Shown: in pieces, positions 8,610-16,241 of the stretch
Position numbering within the stretch: the first letter of the stretch is position 1
How the letters are laid out: each line of letters opens with the position of its first letter
Source of the DNA: JAKACA01 sp963735115
GTDB taxonomy: Bacteria > Actinomycetota > Acidimicrobiia > Acidimicrobiales > Bog-793
Direction of reading: 5' to 3'
Length of the DNA: 64,000 nucleotides
NCBI GenBank assembly: GCA_963735115.1
Contig: CAVTJR010000003.1
Coordinates: 806,001-870,000 of the forward strand
Made by a program: the position numbers and the translations under genes
Notes under the pieces: generated by a model
Databases searched by the model: none
The model's input: the letters and a program-made list of their open reading frames with translations, nothing else
Told to the model about the DNA's origin: nothing

Positions 8610-9236
8610 ATGGTTGCGCTCCAGGGCTCGCTGCTGGATCTCGTCGAGGAGCCAAGCCCGCGTCCGCTCGGAGCGTGCCTGCAGCGAACCGTCCTCGCCC
8701 ACGGCGCCTGGCTCGACCTCCGACCAGCCTGGATTGCCGGCGCCGGAGGGCTCTTCGACCGGTTGCTCTCGGTCGTGCCCTGGAAGGCGGAGCGCCGCCG
8801 CATGTATGACCGGATGGTCGACGTCCCGCGGCTCGTGAGCTTCTACGGCGAGGGCGAGCACCTGCCAGACCCTGTGCTCGAGCTGGCCCGAGAGGCGCTC
8901 AACGCCCACTACGGCGCGGTGCTGGGCGAGCCGTTGTGCACGGCGGGGCTCTGCCTCTACCGCGACGGCCGCGACAGCGTCGCCTGGCACGGCGACACAC
9001 TTGGGCGGGCGGCCAGCGAGGACACGATCGTCGCCATCGTCTCGCTCGGGGCACCCCGTGGGCTCCTCGTGCGGCCAGCCGCGGGCGGGCAGGCCCTCCG
9101 CTACGAGCTCGGTCTCGGCGACCTCTTCGTCATGGGCGGTAGCTGCCAGCGCACCTGGCAGCACGCCGTTCCCAAGACGGCTCGACCGGTGGGAGCTCGC
9201 ATCAGCGTGCAGTTTCGCGCCCGCGGCGTTCGTTGA
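8610..9236 (+). CDS. AlkB-like Fe(II)/2-oxoglutarate dioxygenase
   Basis: A 208-residue protein expected to oxidatively remove alkyl groups from nucleic acid or protein. It shows the dioxygenase signature: AWHGD (His127, Asp129), His185 in WQHAVPK, and the 2-oxoglutarate-binding arginines in ARISVQFRAR (Arg197, Arg203). The LYRDGRDSVAWHGD segment is characteristic of AlkB homologues of the YbhB/ALKBH2-3 type. TAGGCT at 8595-8600 lies 9 nt before ATG. It converges on the cysteine dioxygenase gene, with a 32-bp palindrome between them. Confidence 0.88.
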   Translation: MVALQGSLLDLVEEPSPRPLGACLQRTVLAHGAWLDLRPAWIAGAGGLFDRLLSVVPWKAERRRMYDRMVDVPRLVSFYGEGEHLPDPVLELAREALNAHYGAVLGEPLCTAGLCLYRDGRDSVAWHGDTLGRAASEDTIVAIVSLGAPRGLLVRPAAGGQALRYELGLGDLFVMGGSCQRTWQHAVPKTARPVGARISVQFRARGVR

Positions 9237-9297
9237 AGCCCAGTCCGCTCCCGGACGCCGCCAGCTGAGTCGCCGGGGCGCCGAGTCGTGGGCGCCG

Positions 9298-9329
9298 GGT
9301 CGCCGGTACCGGTACCGGTACCGGCGACC
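9298..9329. terminator. 32-bp perfect palindrome between convergent genes, possible bidirectional terminator
   Basis: The sequence from 9298 to 9329 equals its own reverse complement: a GGTCGCC outer arm around a GGTACC repeated three times. It lies 62 bp after the alkB-like stop and 30 bp from the stop of the opposing gene. There is no T-run, so as a terminator it would rely on a long GC stem. The function is inferred from position only. Confidence 0.45.
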
Positions 9330-9358
9330 GGGTCACCGGGCCCGAAACGCCGACAGCC

Positions 9359-10369
9359 TCAGCTGAGCTCGCGGGTCGGCAGCCCGGCTGCTTTCCAGGC
9401 TTGGAAGCCGCCCTCGAGGTCCGTGGCGAGGAAGAGCCCGAGCTGTCGCAACGAGGCGGCCGCCAGACTCGAGGCATAACCCTCCGAGCACATCACGATG
9501 ACGCGGCGGTCGTAGCGGGCAAGGTCGGGGATGCGGGCGTCGCTCTTGGGGTCGAGCCGCCACTCGAGCACGTTGCGCCCGATGACGAAGGCGCCAGGCA
9601 CCTCGCCTTCGACGAGGCGCTGCTCGGGCGGGCGGATGTCGATGAGCATGGCGCCGGCTTCGATCTCGTCGAAGGCAATCTGCGGGCTGAGTCGGTCGAG
9701 TCCGCGGCGGGCGTCGTTGAGGACGTCCAAGATCGATCGCTGGTCACCGTCGGCTTCAGCCCGGAACGGTCGCCGGGCGGGGCTGCGGGTGCGGGCGCCC
9801 TCGGGCGAGTCGACGGCGAGGGTTTCTACGGCCGTCAGCCCGAATGGACCGAGGTCGTAGTACGTCATGGCGACGAGTGGAGGCGAGTAAGCGTGGATGC
9901 TGAGCGCCTGCCCGTCGCCTGCGTGTCGGACGTTGTGAACGTGCGTCGGCCCGAAGCTCGTATGTCCCCCGGGGGTCAGCTCTCGCCGCGCCAGCCTGCG
10001 GTTGCCCGCACGCCGGTACTGCTCCAGCAACGTGCCGCCGGCGACGGCGAACGAGCCGGCCGAGCCCCCGTGATCGTGCCAGTCGGTCTCCTGGCTTCGC
10101 TGCCAGCCGAGGAGCCAGACGTCGAAGAAGAGGCCCTGGTGCAGCTTGAGATGCCACCGCTGCTCGTCGTCTTCGATGACGAGGCCGTCCCACAGCTCCC
10201 GCCGGTCGGCAAGGGCGCTCGTCACGCGGCCGAGCGCCGCTGGCGACAGCAGCGTGCCGTTCGGCGCCACTCTCGCCAAGAGATCGTCGAGCGCGAACCG
10301 CATCGAGCTGCGCTGCGGGACTGGGGAGTCCTCCGGCTCGAGCGAGGCTGCGAATGGCGATGAATTCAT
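9359..10369 (-). CDS. Cysteine dioxygenase fused to a rhodanese domain
   Basis: The first 200 or so residues are a cupin of the cysteine dioxygenase type: iron ligands His98 and His100 in DWHDHGGSAGSF and His145 in GPTHVHNV, with the adjacent LLEQYRR. This half should oxidise cysteine, or another thiol such as 3-mercaptopropionate, to a sulfinate. Residues 225-336 are a rhodanese domain with DIRPPEQ and active-site Cys294 in VIVMCSEGYASS. The fusion links thiol oxidation with sulfane-sulfur handling in one cytosolic chain. The start ATG at 10369 has no strong ribosome site; the oligopeptide-binding protein gene ends 16 bp upstream on the same strand. Confidence 0.88.
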   Translation of the reverse strand: MNSSPFAASLEPEDSPVPQRSSMRFALDDLLARVAPNGTLLSPAALGRVTSALADRRELWDGLVIEDDEQRWHLKLHQGLFFDVWLLGWQRSQETDWHDHGGSAGSFAVAGGTLLEQYRRAGNRRLARRELTPGGHTSFGPTHVHNVRHAGDGQALSIHAYSPPLVAMTYYDLGPFGLTAVETLAVDSPEGARTRSPARRPFRAEADGDQRSILDVLNDARRGLDRLSPQIAFDEIEAGAMLIDIRPPEQRLVEGEVPGAFVIGRNVLEWRLDPKSDARIPDLARYDRRVIVMCSEGYASSLAAASLRQLGLFLATDLEGGFQAWKAAGLPTRELS

Positions 10370-10385
10370 GCGACGAGCGACCGCC

Positions 10386-12056
10386 TCAGCTCACCGAGGC
10401 GTTGTAGAGGAACAGGTGACCGATCGGCGTCGGGTACACGCCGCTGACGTTCTTCGCCGTGGCCGTCAGGTAGTTGTAGAAGTAGGCGTAGATGATCGGT
10501 GTCTCCGCCAGGAGCAGGGTCTCGATCTGCCCGGCGATCGTCCGCTGGGTGCCCAAGTCGCTCGCCGCCACGTACTTCGCCACGAGGCTGTCGTACTGGG
10601 TGTTCTTGAAGTGGGCGGCATTCCAGGTCCCGCTGCTCTCGAGCGGGGCCGTGAGGAAGACGTTGGGAACGCTCCTGTGCCCGTAGTCGACGAGGCTCAT
10701 GATGGCGTCGAGCCAGTCGGACTTTCCGAACACGGCGTCGCCGTAGTAGGCGGAGGAGGACTCGACTTTGAGCGTGATGTCGATCCCGACGGCGCTGGCA
10801 GCCTGTTTGACGATCTCGGCGAACTCTGGGATCTCGAGGAATTGCTCGGTTGTGAGCGTCGTCGAGAAACCCGACGGGTGGCCCGCTGCCGTCAGCAACG
10901 ACTTCGCCTGCGCGATGTTCTGGGCGCGTTGGGCGATGCTCGCGTTCGTCGAGGGAAACACCGGGGCGAAGGGGCTGTCGTTACCGATGTCGGCGTAGCC
11001 GCTGAACAACGCCTTCACCGTGTTCGGCCGGTTGAGCGTGAGCGCCACCGCCTGCCGCACGCGCGCGTCGGTGAACGGCGCCATGTCGCAGCGCATGGAG
11101 AGCTCCCTGTGGGCGCTCGAGCGGAGCTTGATGACGTTGTAGCCGCCGGCGAGGAGCGCCTCGCCGCCGCTCACGGAGAACTGGCCGATGACGTCGATGG
11201 CGCCGGATTGCAAGGCGGTGATCTGAGGCGGCTGGGTGGCGTAGAACGTGAAGTCGGTCGCAGCCGGCAGCGCCTTCGGACCCCAGTAATTCTCGTTGCG
11301 GGCGAATGTCGCGCCGACCTTGGCGGTGTAGCTCGTCTTCACGAACGGCCCGGTGCCGACGAAGGAGGACTGCCAGTCCGCCGGGTCATAGTTGTTCGGG
11401 AGGATGATCATGTTGTAGTTGTCGGACGAGCACAGGTAGGGGAAGTTCCCGTTCGGGGCCTCCAGGCTGAACTCCACCGTGGTGTCGTTGATCTTCTTCA
11501 CGCCGTCCGGCGTGAGCACACCGCCGAAGGCGGAGAGGGCATTCTGGGTCCCCTTCGGGTTCGACTGGAGCTTGAAGCTGTAGACCACGTCGTCGGCTGT
11601 CATCGTCTGGCCGGTGTGGAACTTGACGTCGTCGCGCAGGGTGAATGTCCAGACGTCCGACTTGGGGTTGGCCGTCCAGCTCGTCGCCAGTACCGGCTTG
11701 AGGGTGAGGTTCTGCTGGGAGAGGCAGAGGTACTCACCGGTCTGCGCCAGCATGTCGAGGCCGCCCTGGTCTGCCACCGTGAGGGGGTTGATGGCAGCGG
11801 TCGGGACGACGATGCCTGCTTTGATCGTGCCGCCGGCGCTCTTCGGGCTGGTCGTGGTGGGACTCGACGACGGCGTCGAGCTGCCGCACGCGGCGGCAAT
11901 GGCGCCCAGGAGTGGGATGGACATCCCGATGACCGTGCCGCGACGGAGGAATTCACGCCGGGAGATGTGGCCGGCGGCGAACTCGTCGATGATGTGATTC
12001 TCGACCTCGCCCGTACGGCTGCGAAGCTCCCCAAGCTTTCGTTGGTCGATACCCAT
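10386..12056 (-). CDS. ABC transporter substrate-binding protein, family 5 (oligopeptide type), Tat lipoprotein
   Basis: A 556-residue extracellular solute-binding protein. The N-terminus has a twin-arginine motif (SRREFLRRGTVIG, near residue 33) followed by a hydrophobic stretch and a lipobox-like AAAC, so it is probably exported folded and lipid-anchored. The mature part follows the SBP_bac_5 pattern, including ATSWTANPKSDVWTFTLRDDVKFH and a C-terminal region with repeated Trp/Tyr positions. It lies downstream of the dppBC/ATPase-like genes, separated by a 152-bp gap, so it may have its own promoter. The ligand (peptide, opine, sugar or other) cannot be read from the sequence. Confidence 0.9.
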   Translation of the reverse strand: MGIDQRKLGELRSRTGEVENHIIDEFAAGHISRREFLRRGTVIGMSIPLLGAIAAACGSSTPSSSPTTTSPKSAGGTIKAGIVVPTAAINPLTVADQGGLDMLAQTGEYLCLSQQNLTLKPVLATSWTANPKSDVWTFTLRDDVKFHTGQTMTADDVVYSFKLQSNPKGTQNALSAFGGVLTPDGVKKINDTTVEFSLEAPNGNFPYLCSSDNYNMIILPNNYDPADWQSSFVGTGPFVKTSYTAKVGATFARNENYWGPKALPAATDFTFYATQPPQITALQSGAIDVIGQFSVSGGEALLAGGYNVIKLRSSAHRELSMRCDMAPFTDARVRQAVALTLNRPNTVKALFSGYADIGNDSPFAPVFPSTNASIAQRAQNIAQAKSLLTAAGHPSGFSTTLTTEQFLEIPEFAEIVKQAASAVGIDITLKVESSSAYYGDAVFGKSDWLDAIMSLVDYGHRSVPNVFLTAPLESSGTWNAAHFKNTQYDSLVAKYVAASDLGTQRTIAGQIETLLLAETPIIYAYFYNYLTATAKNVSGVYPTPIGHLFLYNASVS

Positions 12057-12208
12057 GTGATTGCTCCCTAGTCCCTGTGGCTGGTTCCGGCAGACGCGAA
12101 CGATGCAGCAGTTCCTTTATACACTAAAACAGTCGCAATACTGGCATTTGTCAACATTTACAATTCCTTGACGTCAAAGTGTAGGCGCCGCCGGCAGCTT
12201 TCCGGGGG
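12057..12208 (-). promoter_or_regulatory. AT-rich intergenic segment upstream of the binding-protein gene
   Basis: This is one of the few AT-rich stretches in the window. On the minus strand there is a TTGACA (complement of 12149-12154) and, further down, TATAAA (complement of 12116-12121); their spacing is too long for a classical promoter. TTGACGTCAA at 12168-12177 is a perfect 10-bp palindrome that could be a regulator site. Promoter activity is inferred from base composition and position. Confidence 0.35.
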
Positions 12209-14305
12209 TCAATCCGTCGACGCCGCCACGGCCGGCGGAAGCGGCGCCTCGGCAGCCTGCAGGCGGCGGAGCGAATCGATATCGATGTGGCAACGCATCA
12301 GGTGGCCGGGCGCCACCTCGACGAGGGGCGGTTCGACGGTCTCGCAGACCCCTGTCTCGAGGCGCCGGGGGCAACGCGTGTGGAACACGCAGCCGACAGG
12401 AGGGTTCGCCGCGCTCGGGATCTCGCCGGAGAGGCGGATGCGTGTGCGGCGGTCCTCACCGATGCTCGGCACCGACGAGACGAGCGCCTCGGTGTAGGGG
12501 TGGTGCGGCCCGCTGAAGACGATGTCTGCTGGGCCTACTTCCATGAGTCGTCCGAGGTACAGCACGGCGATGCGGTCGGAGAGGTAGCCGACGACCCGCA
12601 GATCGTGGGAGATGAACAGATAGGTGACCTGTTCGGCCAGTTGAAGATCCACGAGGAGGTTGAGGATCGCTGCCTGCACGGAGACATCGAGGGCGGACGT
12701 CGGCTCGTCGCAGACGACGATGCGGGGTTCACCGCCGAAGGCACGGGCGATCGCCACCCGCTGCTTGAGACCGCCGGAAAGTTGGCTCGGGCGCAGCAGG
12801 AGGTGGCGCTGCTCCATGCGCACGGCCTCGACGAGCTCGATCACCCGCTGACGGAGAGCCTCCCCAGAAAGGCCGGCGAGCTTGCGCACCGAGCGCCCGA
12901 TGATCCTGCGCACGCTGTGGCGGCGGTTGAGCGCCGAGTCAGGGTTCTGGAACACGATCTGCAGCGCCTTCAGCTGCTCGCGGCCGCGCTTGCGCACGTC
13001 GCTCGCCAACGGACCGCCGTCGAGCTCGATGACGGAGTCAGAGTCCGGCGCGATCAGCCCCAGCAGCACGCGGGCGAGCGTCGTCTTGCCGGAGCCGGAC
13101 TCACCCACGAGCCCGAGCGTCTCGCCCCGGCGAAGCTCGAGGTCGATGTCCACGAGCGCCTTGACGTCCTCCCCATGGGCGTGGAACGTCTTCGAGAGCG
13201 CTCCCAGGCGCACGACGACGTCCGGCGCCTGCGGATGCTCCAGCAAGGCGAGCTCGACTGGCGTGGAGCGCGGCAGATCGGCCGCCTTGTCGTGATGGAA
13301 ACAGCTCACCAGGCGTCCGTCGCCGAGATTGCTCATCGGCGGCGACTCCGACCGGCAGCGGTCATCGGCGAGAGCGCACCGCGGGGCGAATATGCAACCG
13401 ACCCGAGCCGCCCCGGGCGAGGGAAGAAAGCCGGGGATCGTGTCCAAGCGACCGTGGTCCTTCCGCAGCCCTCCATGGGGGATGCAGCGGAGCAGGCCGA
13501 CGGTGTAGGGATGTCGGGGGTGGTCGAAGACGTCGCCAGCGGGGCCTTCCTCGACGAGCTCGCCGGCGTAGAGGACGCCAACACGGTCACACATCTTGGC
13601 GATGACGGCCAGGTTGTGGCTGATGAACAAGACGGTCGAGCCGAGCTCTGTCCGCAAGGCGGCCACGAGGTCGAGGATCTCGGCCTCGACGGTGGCATCG
13701 AGCGCCGTTGTCGGCTCATCGAGGATGAGCAACGAAGGGTCGGTGGCGAGAGCCATCGCGACGACGACCCGCTGGGCCATCCCGCCCGAGATCTGGTGCG
13801 GATAGCGACGCATGACGCTGCCTGGGTCGGAGATCTGCACTTTCGTGAGCATCGCCTCCGCTCGCTCGAGCGCTTCGGAGCGCCGGAGCCCGGCGACCTC
13901 GAAGACCTCGGCCACCTGGCGACCGACGCGGATCGATGGGTTCAACGCCCGTCCGGGCTCCTGGTAGACCATCGACACCGTCTTGGACCGCAGATCCCGG
14001 AGGGCGTCGCCGTCCAAGCCGAGGACGTCGCGGCCGTTGACGGAGATCGAGCCGGCACTGACGCGGCCGTTTCTCGGAAGGTAGCGCTCGACGGCGACCG
14101 CCAAGGTCGACTTCCCGGAGCCGGACTCGCCGACGAGCCCGTAGGACTCGCCCCGAGCGATGCGAAACGACACGTCCGCGATTGCTCGCCGGTCGTGCCC
14201 GCGCACTCGGTAGGTGACATCGAGATGGTCGACGACGAGAGCGTCGCTCGGCCCAGTGCCCTCCGGGGAGGCGTCGGACCGCTGACCGGGTGTGAGCGCT
14301 GTCAT
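12209..14305 (-). CDS. Fused double ATP-binding protein of an oligopeptide-type ABC transporter (DppD-DppF in one chain)
   Basis: A 698-residue cytosolic protein with two complete ABC ATPase modules. Module 1 has Walker A GESGSGKST, signature ISGGMAQRV and LLILDEPTTALD; module 2 has GESGSGKTT, LSGGLKQRV and VVCDEPTSALD. Each module ends with the Cys-containing oligopeptide C-terminal domain (CIFAPRC..., CVFHTRCP). The usual systems use two separate proteins. I start at ATG 14305, which overlaps the permease stop by 3 bases in TCAT, rather than at the upstream in-frame ATG 14395 inside the permease gene. It could also serve the second, ATPase-less permease set at 20.6-22.6 kb. Confidence 0.92.
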   Translation of the reverse strand: MTALTPGQRSDASPEGTGPSDALVVDHLDVTYRVRGHDRRAIADVSFRIARGESYGLVGESGSGKSTLAVAVERYLPRNGRVSAGSISVNGRDVLGLDGDALRDLRSKTVSMVYQEPGRALNPSIRVGRQVAEVFEVAGLRRSEALERAEAMLTKVQISDPGSVMRRYPHQISGGMAQRVVVAMALATDPSLLILDEPTTALDATVEAEILDLVAALRTELGSTVLFISHNLAVIAKMCDRVGVLYAGELVEEGPAGDVFDHPRHPYTVGLLRCIPHGGLRKDHGRLDTIPGFLPSPGAARVGCIFAPRCALADDRCRSESPPMSNLGDGRLVSCFHHDKAADLPRSTPVELALLEHPQAPDVVVRLGALSKTFHAHGEDVKALVDIDLELRRGETLGLVGESGSGKTTLARVLLGLIAPDSDSVIELDGGPLASDVRKRGREQLKALQIVFQNPDSALNRRHSVRRIIGRSVRKLAGLSGEALRQRVIELVEAVRMEQRHLLLRPSQLSGGLKQRVAIARAFGGEPRIVVCDEPTSALDVSVQAAILNLLVDLQLAEQVTYLFISHDLRVVGYLSDRIAVLYLGRLMEVGPADIVFSGPHHPYTEALVSSVPSIGEDRRTRIRLSGEIPSAANPPVGCVFHTRCPRRLETGVCETVEPPLVEVAPGHLMRCHIDIDSLRRLQAAEAPLPPAVAASTD

Positions 14306-15201
14306 TGGGCGAGCACCGACTCGACGCTGTCGGCGATGAGATTCACGGCGATGACGAGGGAGGCGATGGCGAGAGCGGGGAAGAGCGTCTCCCACCAGTA
14401 GAGCGAGATGACGTCGTAGTTGGCGGAGATGTCGGCCCCCCAGTCGGGCGTCGGCGGGGGTGGCCCGAGGCCGAGGAATGACAAGGTGGCGACCGTGAAG
14501 ATGGCGTAGCCGATCCGCACGGTGAACTCGACGAGGATGGGAGACAGCACATTCGGCAGGATCTCGACGAACATGATGTGCAACGACGAGTCCCCTCGCA
14601 GGCGGGCGGCCGCCACGTAGTCGAGCTCGCGCTCGCCGAGCACGGCGGCCCGAACGGTGCGGGCGATCAGTGGTGCGAACACGAAGCCGATCACGATGAC
14701 GAGGGTGGGGACCGAGGGTCCGAGGGCGAGGATGAACAGCACCGACACGATGATGAGGGGAAGGGCGAGGAGGGTCTCGACGAGGCGGCCGACGATGGCG
14801 TCGACGGCGCCTCCGAAGTACCCCATGACGAGGCCGAGGACGGTGCCGAGAACCGTTCCGAGGAGCGTGGCGCTCACGGCGATGATCAAGATGTCGTGGG
14901 CGCCGACGATGACGCGGGAGAGAACATCGCGCCCGAGCTGGTCCGTCCCGAACAGGTGGGCGCCGGACGGGTGGGCGTTCACCGACAGCAGCTGCTGGGC
15001 GAGGGGGTCGTCGGGAGCGATGCTGTTTCCGAAGATGGCACAGACGATCCAGAACAGCAGGATGAACGCCCCGACGAGGAACGTAGGGGAGCGCAGCAGC
15101 TGTTGCCAGACGGTGCGGGGCGACTGGACGCCTGCGGTCTCGAGGGCGCGCAGCTCGGCCGTCGGGATGATCGGATCGCTTCGTTCCGACAGCGGGATCA
15201 T
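14302..15201 (-). CDS. ABC transporter permease, DppC type
   Basis: A 299-residue inner-membrane protein with about six transmembrane helices. The N-terminal extension of about 40 residues before the first helix and the large loop after it (PSGAHLFGTDQLGRDVLSR) are typical of DppC/OppC. The EAA loop reads AARLRGDSSLHIMFVEILPN. Translationally coupled at both ends: 4-bp overlap with the upstream permease and overlap with the ATPase start. Confidence 0.92.
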   Translation of the reverse strand: MIPLSERSDPIIPTAELRALETAGVQSPRTVWQQLLRSPTFLVGAFILLFWIVCAIFGNSIAPDDPLAQQLLSVNAHPSGAHLFGTDQLGRDVLSRVIVGAHDILIIAVSATLLGTVLGTVLGLVMGYFGGAVDAIVGRLVETLLALPLIIVSVLFILALGPSVPTLVIVIGFVFAPLIARTVRAAVLGERELDYVAAARLRGDSSLHIMFVEILPNVLSPILVEFTVRIGYAIFTVATLSFLGLGPPPPTPDWGADISANYDVISLYWWETLFPALAIASLVIAVNLIADSVESVLAQ

Positions 15202-16151
15202 TCGGCGCCTCCCAGGCGGATGCGCGGGTTCAAGAATGAGTAGGCGACGTCAGCCAGCAGCGTGGCGAGCACGTAGACGACTCCGATCGTGAGGACACCG
15301 GCCTCGAGCATCGGAAAGTCCTTGGCCGTCACGGCGTTGTAGACAAGTCTCCCGATTCCTTGGTAGTTGAAGAGCGTCTCGACGACCACGAGGCCGCCTA
15401 TGAGGTAACCCAGCTGGGTGGCGATGACGGTGATGGTGGGCAGGAGCGAGTTGCGCAGCACGTGCCGGAAGATGACGATCGACCGGGGGAGGCCCTTCAG
15501 AGTGGCGGTGCGGGCGTAGTCCGAGTCGAGCGCTTCGATCGTGCCGGCGCGGGCCATGCGGCTGATGTACCCGAAGAGGACGAGCACGAGCGGGATCGCC
15601 GGCAGCAGCAGATGGTCGAGTTGCGTGACGAACGACGCTCCTGGGGGGGACGTCGCCGTCGACGGCAGCAGGTGGAAGAACACCGAGAAGATCGCCACGA
15701 GGACGATGCCGGAGACGAACTCCGGCAAAGTTGAGCCGGAGAGGCCGCTGATCGAGATGATGCGGTCGAGCGGACGTCCAACTTTGAGCGCAGCCACGAC
15801 GCCGCCGACGATGCCGAGCGGCACCACGATGACGAACGCGACGGCTGCCAGCTTGAGCGACTGCTCGACGGCGCTGGCGATGAAGGGCCGCACGGCTGTC
15901 TGGTACTCGTAGGAGATTCCCATGTTTCCCTGCACGAAGTGCGAGATCCAGCTCCAGTACTGGACCCAGAGCGGTCGATCCACGCCGAGCTGGTGGTCAA
16001 GGGCGAGGACGGCGCTCTGGGCGGCGAGCGGGCCCAGGATGAAACGACCCGGGTTGCCCGGCAGCACCTGGCCTGCGTAGAAGACGACGAGGCTGAGGAG
16101 CCAGAGCGTGATGAGGGAAAGGCCGAGGCGCTTCAGGAAGTAGGTCGCCAT
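15198..16151 (-). CDS. ABC transporter permease, DppB type
   Basis: A 317-residue inner-membrane protein with six predicted helices and a DppB/OppB-type N-terminus (FLKRLGLSLITLWLLSLVVF in part, then LPGNPGRFILG). The EAA loop is TATLKGLPRSIVIFRHVLRN. It is the first gene of the minus-strand operon dppB-dppC-ATPase. A strong Shine-Dalgarno AAAGGAGGG (complement of 16154-16162) lies 2-3 nt upstream of ATG 16151 and overlaps the end of a 14-bp tandem repeat. Confidence 0.92.
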   Translation of the reverse strand: MATYFLKRLGLSLITLWLLSLVVFYAGQVLPGNPGRFILGPLAAQSAVLALDHQLGVDRPLWVQYWSWISHFVQGNMGISYEYQTAVRPFIASAVEQSLKLAAVAFVIVVPLGIVGGVVAALKVGRPLDRIISISGLSGSTLPEFVSGIVLVAIFSVFFHLLPSTATSPPGASFVTQLDHLLLPAIPLVLVLFGYISRMARAGTIEALDSDYARTATLKGLPRSIVIFRHVLRNSLLPTITVIATQLGYLIGGLVVVETLFNYQGIGRLVYNAVTAKDFPMLEAGVLTIGVVYVLATLLADVAYSFLNPRIRLGGAE

Positions 16152-16160
16152 GGCCCTCCT

Positions 16161-16241
16161 TTCATGGGATCGGGTTCATGGGATCGGGTTCATGGGGTCG
16201 GGCTCATGAGATCGGGTTCATGAGATCGGTTCATGGGGTCG
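16161..16241. repeat. 14-bp tandem repeat, about six units
   Basis: Units of TTCATGGGATCGGG occur at 16161, 16175, 16189, 16203 and 16217 with one or two substitutions, the fifth shortened by one base, followed by a degenerate sixth. The array fills the gap between the DppB start and the lyase stop and overlaps the last codons of the lyase. Each unit contains CATG, so ATG codons occur on both strands. Confidence 0.85.
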
